Shown here: positions 24,827-33,179 of the stretch, piece by piece
Position numbering within the stretch: position 1 is the stretch's first letter
Layout of the letters: every line of letters begins with the position of its first letter
NCBI GenBank assembly: GCA_031963225.1
Contig: JASSUD010000002.1
Location: forward strand, 26,228 to 90,227
Origin: JASSUD01 sp031963225
GTDB lineage: Bacteria > Pseudomonadota > Gammaproteobacteria > Burkholderiales > Burkholderiaceae
DNA: 64,000 bases
Reading direction: 5' to 3'
The notes under the pieces: generated by a model
Database searches by the model: none
What the model was told of the DNA's origin: nothing
What the model saw: the letters and a program-made list of their open reading frames with translations, nothing else
Made by a program: the position numbers and the translations under genes

Positions 24827-25876
24827 ATGCATAGTAATAATACTTTACCAATTCAGCACAATCGCGGCCTATTGGTTTTACAAAAAACAAGCTCATATAA
24901 TAATAAGCCACATGAATTAGCTTTTGACGATACTCATACATCATTTCCCAATACAGTCTCACAACCGACGGATAGGATATCTCAACTACCCATCGAAATA
25001 CTTGAAATAATATTAGATTTTGCTCAAGTGGATGATAAATTACAAATGAGTCGAGTATCAAAAACTTTCAAAACCTTAGCTTATGGGGATAGACAATGGG
25101 GCCCTTTTTTAAAAAAATCGTGGGAAAATTTTAAAACAGGAAAGCGCATTCTTGCAAAAGATATTTTTGGACAAAATCTGTTTGCAATACATCCCAACTA
25201 TTTGAATTTACATCCTAAAGCAAAACTGATCATTAATCATCTAAATAATTTAATCAACGAAAAAAAAGAGGCGCAGGTATTTTCAGAATATGCTTGCTCT
25301 AAAATGGAAAATGCCGTCATTTTTCTTAGCGATAAAGAATTCTATAAAAATATTTTAAAATCACGCCTTGCACCACATTATTTATTCCGGATAGCTTGCT
25401 CTCATGTAGAAGCCGCTTTAATGATTCTTCAGAATGAAAAACTCTATAACAAATTTTTAGACTCAACTGTTACATCAAGCCATTTATTCAAGATAGCCCA
25501 ATCGCATTCAGCAGCCGCTTTAATGATTCTTCAGAATGAAAAACTTTATAAAAAGTTTTTAAACTCAACTGCCGCATCAAGCTATTTATTCGAGATAGCC
25601 AAATCTCATTCAGTAGCTGCTTTAACCATCCTTAAAAATAAAATATTTTATACAGAGATTTTAGCATCCACTAAGGCATCAGACCATTTATCCGATATGG
25701 CTTGCTCTTATGTAGATGCTGCTTTAATCATTCTTCAGAATGAAAAATTCTATAGCAAGATTCTAGAATCAACGGATGCCTCGGATTATTTATGCAAGAT
25801 AGCTCAATCCCATCTAAACACAAAGGAATATAGAAATCGGGAAACGCTTCTTGAGGCGCTTCACCAAAGAAATTAA
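24827..25876 (+). CDS. F-box protein with five 34-residue repeats, candidate host-directed effector
   Basis: 349 residues from the ATG at 24827. Residues 1-50 are polar. An F-box spans about 51-93 (ISQLPIEILEIILDFAQVDD, then LQMSRVSKTFKTLA and WGPFLKKSW), the motif that binds Skp1 in eukaryotic SCF ubiquitin ligases. After a helical linker come five repeats of exactly 34 residues (156-189, 190-223, 224-257, 258-291, 292-325) and a partial sixth. The consensus is A-C-S-H-x-x-A-A-L-x-I-L-Q-N-E-K-x-Y, then LxSTxASxxLFKI. The repeats look all-helical, TPR-like in length, and would form the substrate-binding arm. The DNA is clearly more AT-rich than the neighbours. No signal peptide is obvious. 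Host targeting is inference. Confidence 0.8.
   Translation: MHSNNTLPIQHNRGLLVLQKTSSYNNKPHELAFDDTHTSFPNTVSQPTDRISQLPIEILEIILDFAQVDDKLQMSRVSKTFKTLAYGDRQWGPFLKKSWENFKTGKRILAKDIFGQNLFAIHPNYLNLHPKAKLIINHLNNLINEKKEAQVFSEYACSKMENAVIFLSDKEFYKNILKSRLAPHYLFRIACSHVEAALMILQNEKLYNKFLDSTVTSSHLFKIAQSHSAAALMILQNEKLYKKFLNSTAASSYLFEIAKSHSVAALTILKNKIFYTEILASTKASDHLSDMACSYVDAALIILQNEKFYSKILESTDASDYLCKIAQSHLNTKEYRNRETLLEALHQRN
25292..25801 (+). repeat. 102-bp tandem repeats inside the F-box gene
   Basis: Five in-frame 102-bp units encode the 34-residue repeats. Strings such as gattcttcagaatgaaaaac recur nearly unchanged in units 2, 3 and 5, which points to recent duplication. Confidence 0.85.
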
Positions 25877-26063
25877 GATAATTTGAGCTTTGCCATTGCT
25901 GATCCAACTGCGCTCGCAAAAAGTACGGGAATCTACAAGGTGAGGCGTATCTTACGTGGCCGACTGGATTTGGATCCATTTTCCACGAATTGCTCGCTGA
26001 CAATGGGTCGAATCAGATAATTGCAGCTCTTCTAGACGTTGAAACCAGCCTTCTTTGCGTACG
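25877..26063. other. Unidentified remnant between the F-box gene and btuB
   Basis: The stretch is less AT-rich than the F-box gene and has frames with protein-like texture, e.g. plus-strand GEAYLTWPTGFGSIFHELLA from about 25937, but no start and no recognisable family. It may be debris of a lost gene. Confidence 0.35.
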
Positions 26064-28034
26064 TCAAGGCTCCCACATTACCTCCACATAAGCGCCTCGT
26101 GCAGGCGTTTGATAACCATAGGCTAACTGGTAGCTACGATTAAAGACATTGTCAACGCGGGTACGCACAGACCACGTAGGGCTCATTGCGTAGCGAGCAT
26201 GTAGATTCAATATGGCATATCCATGAAGCGGCATAGTGCCGTCCTCTCGCCTGCCACTAACCAACCAATCGCCCCCCATACGCCAACCCGCAACTGGGAC
26301 AGTAAACCCCACGTTGGCAAAATGTCGCGCGCGCCGAGGTAAGTCGCGGGATAGCCTTGGCATAATGGAGGGGGTATTTTCTTCTACAGGATTTTGGATG
26401 GTCCCTGTTACACGCCATTCCATTTTATGCCAGCGTGCTGTCGCCGCTGCTTCCAAACCCTCTACCTTCGCCCGACCAATATTCTGCGCGCGGTAGATAC
26501 CCGGCGAAACTTGAACCGATTGAATTAGATCTCGGTAACGAGTTTGAAAAGCAGTGATACGCGAGTCAGTCTCAATCAGGTGCCCACCGAATATAGCGTG
26601 ACCTGTGTAGTGCACTGTAGCTTCGAGTGAGCGACTACGTTCAGGTTGCACGTTAGGGGTGCCATAGTCAGGGTAGTACAAATCATTAAAAGAAGGAGGG
26701 CGAAAAGCGTTTGAAGCACTGAATAAAGTGCGCCACTGAGGCGACCAAGCATAGCGATAACCGGCATATATACTGTTTGCCGCCCCCACATCGCTATATC
26801 TATCCTGCCTAACATGCAGCTGCATTTGATTTGCGCCATGCTCTAAAACATAACCAGCAAAACCAGAATCGACATGGCGCGTAGGATGCGTAAAACCTGG
26901 AGTGGTATAGGCACTCGCTTCTAAACTCTGCTCCAGATGCTCATATCCCCACAGCCCTTTTTGTGTGGGCGATAGCGCAATTTCATTGCGCCAAGTAAGT
27001 TGGTGATTCAGTGTATTAAAACGGCTATCGAACTGACCATTTTTGGTATTGGTATTCCCATCTTCGCTGCGAGCAAAAAGCATATGGGTGCCCCAGCGCT
27101 CACTCATAGGGCCTTGTGCAGAGGCGGAAAGGACGCGCAAACGATTATGCGAAAAATGCTGATCGGTGGGCGCCCCAAAAGGTTGATCAAAGCTTACTTT
27201 ACTCTGGATGTCATAAAGCCTAGCGCCTGCTTCCCACCCAAAATCAAATTGGTGCTGCAAAGACATATTCAATGCATGATTGGATGCCCCATCTGGGCCA
27301 GGATTAATGTCCGGCATGTAAGCCGGATCCATCGCTGAAAAACCGGCTGTTTTTAGATGGGAGGCTCCGATATAAAACTGCGTATCTCCGGATGCACCAA
27401 GCTCACCGCTCACACCTAAGCGTTGACGCTGCGTGTCATAACGCCCATATTCTGCTGCCACCTGCATTCTAGGCAGATTAACTGCATCTATGTCTTTGCC
27501 TCTGCCCTTCTCTCTTCTTAGCGCTGGCAACTTCTGGCGAGTACGCATTTGCACCACACCACCTATTGCGCCCCCTCCATAGAGTGCGGACACATTCCCA
27601 TTCACTACATCCACCTGTTCGAGGTGATCGAGCATTGCCAAACTTAATTGCGCACGCCCAAGGCTGGCAGAGTCAATACGCACTCCATCCAGTAAAACCA
27701 AGGTCTGCGCAGCGTCTGCGCCACGAAGATACATACTACCAGCCGCTCCCACGCCTCCCGCACGCACTATTTGCATGCCTGCAGCAAGGGGTAATAACTC
27801 AGCAATATCATTCGCACCTTGCTCATCCATATCCTGAGCGTCAAAATGCGTGCCTTGAGCCAAGGCTTGTCTAAATGGCAGTGATAAGCCCTGGGCAGAT
27901 AAGCGAGGGGCGCTCACTACAATAGTAGAGACCGGCTGTATCTCAAGCTCCTGCGCCCTTACCTCTCGCATCATTAAAGAAATAGTAACTATTGCCCCAA
28001 CAAGCTGTAGCACCCGGCTGGCCCCATGCCCCAT
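26064..28034 (-). CDS. btuB: TonB-dependent outer-membrane receptor, BtuB-like
   Basis: 656 residues from the ATG at 28034 (MGHGASRVLQLVGAIVTIS), which begins a signal peptide ending near VRAQ. The TonB box region (STIVVSAPRL), the plug domain (SMYLRGADAAQTLVLLDGVR, then ALYGGGAIGGVVQM) and a beta-barrel ending in an aromatic-rich strand (AYVEVMWEP) are clear. It fits BtuB, the vitamin B12 receptor, but substrate assignment rests on resemblance only. No cobalamin riboswitch is visible in its leader and no B12 transport or synthesis genes are near. Confidence 0.8.
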   Translation of the reverse strand: MGHGASRVLQLVGAIVTISLMMREVRAQELEIQPVSTIVVSAPRLSAQGLSLPFRQALAQGTHFDAQDMDEQGANDIAELLPLAAGMQIVRAGGVGAAGSMYLRGADAAQTLVLLDGVRIDSASLGRAQLSLAMLDHLEQVDVVNGNVSALYGGGAIGGVVQMRTRQKLPALRREKGRGKDIDAVNLPRMQVAAEYGRYDTQRQRLGVSGELGASGDTQFYIGASHLKTAGFSAMDPAYMPDINPGPDGASNHALNMSLQHQFDFGWEAGARLYDIQSKVSFDQPFGAPTDQHFSHNRLRVLSASAQGPMSERWGTHMLFARSEDGNTNTKNGQFDSRFNTLNHQLTWRNEIALSPTQKGLWGYEHLEQSLEASAYTTPGFTHPTRHVDSGFAGYVLEHGANQMQLHVRQDRYSDVGAANSIYAGYRYAWSPQWRTLFSASNAFRPPSFNDLYYPDYGTPNVQPERSRSLEATVHYTGHAIFGGHLIETDSRITAFQTRYRDLIQSVQVSPGIYRAQNIGRAKVEGLEAAATARWHKMEWRVTGTIQNPVEENTPSIMPRLSRDLPRRARHFANVGFTVPVAGWRMGGDWLVSGRREDGTMPLHGYAILNLHARYAMSPTWSVRTRVDNVFNRSYQLAYGYQTPARGAYVEVMWEP

Positions 28035-28260
28035 AAAACAAAAAATCAAGTGGTTACCCCATAGGTTATGCGCGCCATGAAAGCACGCTAGACATTGCCA
28101 TTCAACAAAATTATAAAAAACAGCAAATAAAAAGTTGATACTGCTTTTTAGGAGTTTTGACGAGCGATATACGCGCTTTAACCCCAACTTCAAAGTTAGA
28201 ATACACACTCCTTACACAGCGTTGCTTTTCCTTTTGCTTCTTTTTTCTACCGCGCCTCTT

Positions 28261-28743
28261 ATGCCTCGCTTCATACTCAAAGAATTAAGCACTCTAGAAG
28301 CTGGTCTCGGGCAACTTCTAGAGCGCATACAGCATTATCAACATGCTTTAAGCACGGTACAGCAAGCATTTACGCAAGCTAATGCTGCGCTCGAACATGC
28401 ACAAAATGAGCGCAATCGCCTGCACTTAGAATGCGAAGCACTACGCAGTGAACGTCATTTACTAGCAAATCGCATCGAAAATGCAAAGCATGCTTTGCAA
28501 ACTACACTAGATGATTTATCCCATACTGGTTGGGTTGAACCAGCGCTTCATCTCCTGCGAGTACCGGATGAGGATCAGGAGCCTACTCATAACACACTTG
28601 TATTTTCAGATTCTGAAGATACGCAAGATGAAGAGCAGGCAGAAGAACTGATTGAGGAGAGCATCCCCCCTTTGTCGGAATCGGATGTCTCAGAGATATC
28701 AGATGTCTCTGACGCACATGCCAATCCAAAGGAAATTTCATGA
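28261..28743 (+). CDS. Coiled-coil protein upstream of zapA (ZapB-like)
   Basis: 160 residues from the ATG at 28261 (MPRFILKELSTLEAGLGQ). Residues about 8-90 form a long coiled coil (QHALSTVQQAFTQANAAL, NERNRLHLECEALRSERHLL). An acidic tail rich in Glu and Ser follows (SEDTQDEEQAEELIEE). It overlaps zapA by four bases (ATGA), so the two are translationally coupled. The same position in Burkholderia holds a small coiled-coil gene. A division role alongside ZapA is likely but inferred. Confidence 0.75.
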   Translation: MPRFILKELSTLEAGLGQLLERIQHYQHALSTVQQAFTQANAALEHAQNERNRLHLECEALRSERHLLANRIENAKHALQTTLDDLSHTGWVEPALHLLRVPDEDQEPTHNTLVFSDSEDTQDEEQAEELIEESIPPLSESDVSEISDVSDAHANPKEIS

Positions 28744-29093
28744 GTACGACACAGGTTAAAGTTGAAATACTAGGCGAAACTTACGAGTTTGTATGTCCTG
28801 CTAAAGACGGACCTCGGCTGCATCAGTGCGCCATTAAAGTTGCTCAAGAAATGAAAAAGGTCAGTGAACGATCTATTCGTGGAGCGGACCGTATTGCAAT
28901 TATGGCAGCACTCTCCATTTCTTCAGAATTATTGCAACTACAAGAAAGTGTGCAACAAGGCGAAGTGTTCCCTGCTGAAGAAATCGAGCGTAGAATCCGC
29001 AAAGTGAATAAAGAAGTCTATGCAGGGCTGGAAAAGCACCCTGCTCCCAGCGAAGCTGCTGTGTTGGTTGGATCTACCGAAGTTTTTGAATAG
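28740..29093 (+). CDS. zapA: Cell division protein ZapA
   Basis: 117 residues. ZapA binds and bundles FtsZ at the Z-ring. The N-terminal EILGETYEFVCPAKDGPRLH matches the family, as does the RSIRGADRIAIMAALSISSE helix before the C-terminal coiled coil. It is followed by 6S RNA, the classic zapA-ssrS arrangement. Confidence 0.93.
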   Translation: MSTTQVKVEILGETYEFVCPAKDGPRLHQCAIKVAQEMKKVSERSIRGADRIAIMAALSISSELLQLQESVQQGEVFPAEEIERRIRKVNKEVYAGLEKHPAPSEAAVLVGSTEVFE

Positions 29094-29199
29094 GCTGTTT
29101 TATATATTTTTTATTTTTCAGAATTGGTTTAGGATAGATCATAAAAGGTTTTTATAGGGCGCGTCTTCAATTGCCTTAGCAGTCCTAAACTAGTTTTTA

Positions 29200-29384
29200 C
29201 CGTCTTCCCTGCCTGGTTCGCCAAGGTCATATATTCCTTGAACCAATATTTCGCATCAGTTGCGGGAATTTGTAGCACAGACGTGCGCGTCACATAACTT
29301 GACGTACCCAAAGTGCTTCTAACTGCAACGCCTTGAGCCTTAGGGTTCAGGATGCCGGCCTAGCGGCTATGGCGGGGATCTATA
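29200..29384 (+). ncRNA. ssrS: 6S RNA
   Basis: The position directly after zapA is the standard place. The closing stem tccctgcc (29206-29213) pairs with ggcgggga (29371-29378). The 3' half, ccttgagccttagggttcag then gatgccggcctagcgg, aligns well by eye with the E. coli 6S 3' half, and the 5' half has cctggttcgcc and attccttgaacc. A central bubble of about the right size is implied. The RNA would sequester sigma70 polymerase. The ends are approximate. A TAGGGCG repeat arm (29156-29177) lies just upstream. Confidence 0.85.
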
Positions 29385-29387
29385 CTG

Positions 29388-29421
29388 AAGCACCGGAGTG
29401 TTTAGCTCCGGTGCTTTTTTT
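29388..29421 (+). terminator. Terminator of 6S RNA
   Basis: Stem aagcaccggag / ctccggtgctt with a 7-nt loop, followed by a run of T. Confidence 0.9.
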
Positions 29422-29493
29422 ATACATCACGCTTTCTAAACCTGCGATGATGCGATTTTTCCATCAGCTATCTAAACGATAAAAGGACCTTCT

Positions 29494-30297
29494 ATGCATC
29501 GTCTTCCCCAGTCTAGATTTCGCACCGCTCTTACCCCATTTCTCGGCCTACCGCTTGCATTAGCAGCTGCCTTTACGCCCAGCGCTTGGGCTTACGATAG
29601 CCCCGTCGGCCAGCAACAAACACGTTTAGATTCTAGCAATCGACCCATTGAATCCAAAGGGCCGTGCGCGCGGCCACATGCAATTACACTGAGCGCGCAA
29701 GCTAGCCGCGAGGTGATGCAAGATACAGTGCAGCTCACGGTTTTTTACGAACAACAGGCAAACACTGCAGCTGCGCTCTCCACCATACTCCGTCAAAAAA
29801 CGGAAGAGGCGTTACGCATTACTAAAAATGCACAGGGCGTATCGGTACAAACACGTAATTTCACGATCTACCCTAAGACCGATGATAAAGGTCGCATCAC
29901 TGCTTGGCAGGGCCGCACGGAGCTGCTTCTCGAATGTACAAACGCAGAAGATCTAGCTCCAATCGGGCGTGTTGCCGGACAACTCGCTCCTATCATGCAG
30001 GTCAGCAATTTACGCTTCTCACTCTCGCAAAAAGCAGAACAATCTCTTAACGCTCAGTTAGCCGATGAAGCCATTGCCGCCTTTCGAGGCGAAGCACAAC
30101 GCACCGCAAAAGCTTTTGGATATGCACATTACGCGCTGGCCGATATTGCCATTCACCGTAATAATTTCCAGATTCAAGGATCTACGATGATGGCAACTGC
30201 TAGAGGGCTTGCAGTGGAGTCCGCAGACATTCCAATTGCGAGAGGAAAAACCACCCTAAGCGTAGTAGTTTCAGGTGTAATTCACGTAATGAATTAA
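29494..30297 (+). CDS. SIMPL-domain (DUF541) periplasmic protein
   Basis: 267 residues; AAGGA precedes the ATG. A signal peptide spans about residues 1-33 (LGLPLALAAAFTPSAWA / YDSP). The SIMPL domain follows (ITLSAQASREVMQDTVQLTV ... AALSTILRQKTEEAL). Proteins of this group include oxidative-stress and immunogenic periplasmic proteins; the biochemical role is unknown. It stands alone between 6S RNA and a REP pair. Confidence 0.88.
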   Translation: MHRLPQSRFRTALTPFLGLPLALAAAFTPSAWAYDSPVGQQQTRLDSSNRPIESKGPCARPHAITLSAQASREVMQDTVQLTVFYEQQANTAAALSTILRQKTEEALRITKNAQGVSVQTRNFTIYPKTDDKGRITAWQGRTELLLECTNAEDLAPIGRVAGQLAPIMQVSNLRFSLSQKAEQSLNAQLADEAIAAFRGEAQRTAKAFGYAHYALADIAIHRNNFQIQGSTMMATARGLAVESADIPIARGKTTLSVVVSGVIHVMN

Positions 30298-30305
30298 ATG
30301 TGGGT

Positions 30306-30437
30306 GTAGGTTGGTGGTGACGAAGGAACACCAACATGCATACCACTGCCTTCTAATCATGGCCTTTTGCAAATATAAGCCAGTTTCAAAAGGTCTATGG
30401 CGCGCATGTTGGGGTTCGTACCTCACCACCAACCTAC
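30306..30437. repeat. Inverted REP pair (BIME-like)
   Basis: REP forward at 30306-30344 and reverse at 30398-30437, between the convergent SIMPL and lgt genes. Confidence 0.85.
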
Positions 30438-31312
30438 GAGATTTTCCTTCGATAAGCGCCTATTAACACTACCGCGCCCACCATAATCATTGGCAACGAA
30501 AGCCATTGCCCTCTCGAGAGTCCGCCGACCAAAGGACCTAGAAAACTATCTGGCTCACGAGCAAATTCAATTAGAAAACGCGCTGCGCCATACCCTATTA
30601 AAAAAACAGCGGATGCCGCACCCATTGGCCTCGTCTTGCGCGCAAACCACCACATCACTACACCTAAAACCACCCCTTCCAGTGCTAGTTCGTAGAGCTG
30701 GGAGGGATGGCGTGGCAAAGCATGCCAAGTTTCAAAAAATGCGCGCAACCCTCCTGTCAAAACTTGCTGAGGATGATTGAGCAACCAGTTGTAATCTTCA
30801 TATGCTGCCTGCGGAAAAAGCATTGCCCATGGCGCATCTGGCCTAGTCACACGTCCCCACAACTCGCCATTAATAAAATTCCCCAAACGCCCAGCCGCCA
30901 AGCCAGGCGGAACCAGCACAGCAATATAATCTGTCACCTGCAACCATGGGCGCTTACGCCACATAGCAAATAAAAAAGTAGCTAACATCACGCCTATTAA
31001 GCCACCATGAAAAGCCATACCGCCTTCCCATACCTTAAAAATAGACAAGGGATGCGCCATATAAAAGGCGGGCTGATAAAACAACACATACCCTAAGCGC
31101 CCACCTAAAATGATTCCCAATACAATATAGAGCAGCAAATCATCCATATCATGGGCAGTCCACCCTTGGGCTTTATATTGCGGCAAGCACGCACGCCAAC
31201 GACCCAGCACATTCGCTGATAAAAAAGCCACCAAATACATAAGCCCATACCAATGGACAGCCAGGGGCCCAAGTTGTAAGGCAATAGGATTAAATTGAGG
31301 ATGAATAAGCAT
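30434..31312 (-). CDS. lgt: Prolipoprotein diacylglyceryl transferase
   Basis: 292 residues. It transfers diacylglycerol from phosphatidylglycerol to the lipobox Cys of prolipoproteins. Seven membrane helices are apparent. The signature GRLGNFINGELWGR is exact, the HGGLIGVML segment holds the catalytic-region His, and HPSQLYEL is conserved. It is divergent from holC with 66 bp between the starts. Confidence 0.96.
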   Translation of the reverse strand: MLIHPQFNPIALQLGPLAVHWYGLMYLVAFLSANVLGRWRACLPQYKAQGWTAHDMDDLLLYIVLGIILGGRLGYVLFYQPAFYMAHPLSIFKVWEGGMAFHGGLIGVMLATFLFAMWRKRPWLQVTDYIAVLVPPGLAAGRLGNFINGELWGRVTRPDAPWAMLFPQAAYEDYNWLLNHPQQVLTGGLRAFFETWHALPRHPSQLYELALEGVVLGVVMWWFARKTRPMGAASAVFLIGYGAARFLIEFAREPDSFLGPLVGGLSRGQWLSLPMIMVGAVVLIGAYRRKIS

Positions 31313-31378
31313 CGACTAGTTTTATAATAAAAGATTAAAATCTCAACTCACCGCACTTGAAAAGGCGCATACCTAGCA

Positions 31379-31810
31379 ATGACACAAGTTGATTTTCACA
31401 CTCACATCGGCGAACGGCTCAATTACACCTGCAAATTGGTCCGGCGTGCATTTGCAGCACAAGAGAATCCTCTTATTTCAAGGCTGGTTATTCTTGCAGA
31501 AGCCCCTTTTTTATCCCAGCTTGACCAGTACCTCTGGACCTTCTCAGCACTAGATTTCTTGCCGCATACTTCGCTCGAAAATCCTCTACAACACAAAACG
31601 CCGATACTCTTAGCTACACACTTAGACCTTGTGCCAGAAAATACGCCCATCCTGCTCAACCTGACTATGGCACTCCCTCCGTTTTTCACAGAATTCCAAC
31701 GGATCTTGGAAGTCGTAGGCACATCCCCTGATGAACTAAGCGCAGCAAGAGCACGTTATCGCACCTATAAAGAGCAAGGATATATATTGAAAAACTATCC
31801 TAATTCGTAG
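31379..31810 (+). CDS. holC: DNA polymerase III subunit chi
   Basis: 143 residues. HolC links SSB to the clamp-loader complex. The pattern TQVDFHTHIGERLNYTCKLVR, then DQYLWTFSALDFLPHTSL and TPILLNLTMALPPF, is typical of the family. In Burkholderia it follows pepA; pepA is absent here. Three REP copies lie immediately downstream. Confidence 0.9.
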   Translation: MTQVDFHTHIGERLNYTCKLVRRAFAAQENPLISRLVILAEAPFLSQLDQYLWTFSALDFLPHTSLENPLQHKTPILLATHLDLVPENTPILLNLTMALPPFFTEFQRILEVVGTSPDELSAARARYRTYKEQGYILKNYPNS

Positions 31811-31990
31811 GTTGGTGGTGACGAAGGAACCCCAACATGCAAGCCACAGCGCCCTTGATAACCAGCTTACAGATCATCTAAAAACAAAAAATAAGAGTCC
31901 GTGGTATGCATGTTGGGGTTCGTACTTCACCACCAACCTACATTGACTCGTAGGTTGGGGTGACGAAGGAACCCCAACATGCACGCCACG
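31807..31990. repeat. Cluster of three REP elements
   Basis: Copies at 31807-31844 (forward), 31901-31941 (reverse) and 31950-31985 (forward). They separate holC from the convergent rodA. Confidence 0.85.
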
Positions 31991-32008
31991 ACACCCTTGA
32001 TAACCAGC

Positions 32009-33157
32009 TTAAGTCTGAATCAAGCGCTTTTCTCGGCTGATGCTCATTATCAATCCTGCTGCAATTCCAAGTGTTACGAGTGCCGTGCCTCCATAACTAA
32101 TAAAAGGCAAAGGCACGCCTACCACGGGCAATAAGCCACTCACCATACCAATATTCACTACCGCATAAGTGAAAAAACTCAAGGTTAGAGAGCCAGCTAA
32201 CAAGCGTGCAAAAAACGTGGCGCCTTGTGATGCAATATAAAGGCCACGGCCGATTAAGCAGGTATAGAGGAGGATCAGTACACATTCCCCAATGAGCCCA
32301 AACTCTTCGGAGAAAACTGCAAAAATAAAGTCCGTATGCTTTTCAGGGATAAATTCAAGGTGGGCTTGGGATCCTTTTAGCCACCCTTTTCCTAGTGCGC
32401 CTCCAGAACCGATGGCAATAACTGCTTGGATCGTGTGGAATCCTTTTCCAAGAGGATCTGAAGTGGGGTCTAATAAAGTACAAACGCGATGTTTTTGGTA
32501 ATCATGGAGTAAAGGCCATTGGACGCCAGGCTGGCAAATTCGATGTTCAAATGCCAGCATAGTGCCTATGGCGATAACTATCGCAAGGAAAATGGGCAAA
32601 ATTAATCTAAAGCTCAGCCCTGCTAAGAAAATAACGAAAAACCCAGAGGCAAAAACCAAGATGGCGGTTCCCAGATCGGGTTGTTTGGCAATTAAACCTA
32701 CGGGCACGATCAATAGCAGTATTCCACCAATATGCCAATACCAACGCACATCCCCCTCGCGCTGTTGGTAAAACCAAGCCAGCATTAAGGGCATAGCAAT
32801 TTTCATAATTTCAGAAGGCTGAATAACAATACCTACATTGATCCAGCGCTGTGCGCCTTTGCGAGTAAGGCCAAAAAGCGCCACAGCTATTAGTAAGATA
32901 ACGCCTACCGTATAAAGCGGCACGGCTAAACGCATTAAGGTTTGTGGCGGCAAATTGGCTATGACCCACATCAAGATAAAAGTCACAGCGATATTGCGCA
33001 TTTGATCTTGCAAGCGACCTGGCATATCCAAACTGGCGCTGTAAAGCGCAACCATCCCAATGCTCATAAGCAGGAAGACAAACAGCGCAAGCGGTTTATC
33101 CAAACCATTTAAAAGACGTTTAATAGTATGGAGCCATAGATGCGATTTGGTTGGCAC
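32009..33157 (-). CDS. rodA: Rod-shape SEDS glycosyltransferase RodA
   Basis: SEDS peptidoglycan polymerase partnered with PBP2. The start is set at GTG 33157 with GGAG upstream: this gives 382 residues, the expected length, and avoids overlap with mrdA; the frame's ATG at 33205 would overlap mrdA by 26 bases. About ten membrane helices are seen. Conserved blocks include YSASLDMPGR, KGAQRWINVG, QPDLGTAILVFASG and the final PLPFISYGGTALVTLGIAAG. Confidence 0.93.
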   Translation of the reverse strand: MPTKSHLWLHTIKRLLNGLDKPLALFVFLLMSIGMVALYSASLDMPGRLQDQMRNIAVTFILMWVIANLPPQTLMRLAVPLYTVGVILLIAVALFGLTRKGAQRWINVGIVIQPSEIMKIAMPLMLAWFYQQREGDVRWYWHIGGILLLIVPVGLIAKQPDLGTAILVFASGFFVIFLAGLSFRLILPIFLAIVIAIGTMLAFEHRICQPGVQWPLLHDYQKHRVCTLLDPTSDPLGKGFHTIQAVIAIGSGGALGKGWLKGSQAHLEFIPEKHTDFIFAVFSEEFGLIGECVLILLYTCLIGRGLYIASQGATFFARLLAGSLTLSFFTYAVVNIGMVSGLLPVVGVPLPFISYGGTALVTLGIAAGLIMSISREKRLIQT

Positions 33158-33179
33158 TGCGGGGTACTCCAAGAAAGAT

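Noticed and set aside
28035..28260. Cobalamin riboswitch before the btuB-like gene
   Set aside because: No B12-box or the conserved core strings are present.
28135..28260. N-terminal extension of the coiled-coil gene before zapA, with a hydrophobic stretch
   Set aside because: It would start at TTG without an SD; the ATG at 28261 starts the coiled coil directly and leaves room for a promoter.
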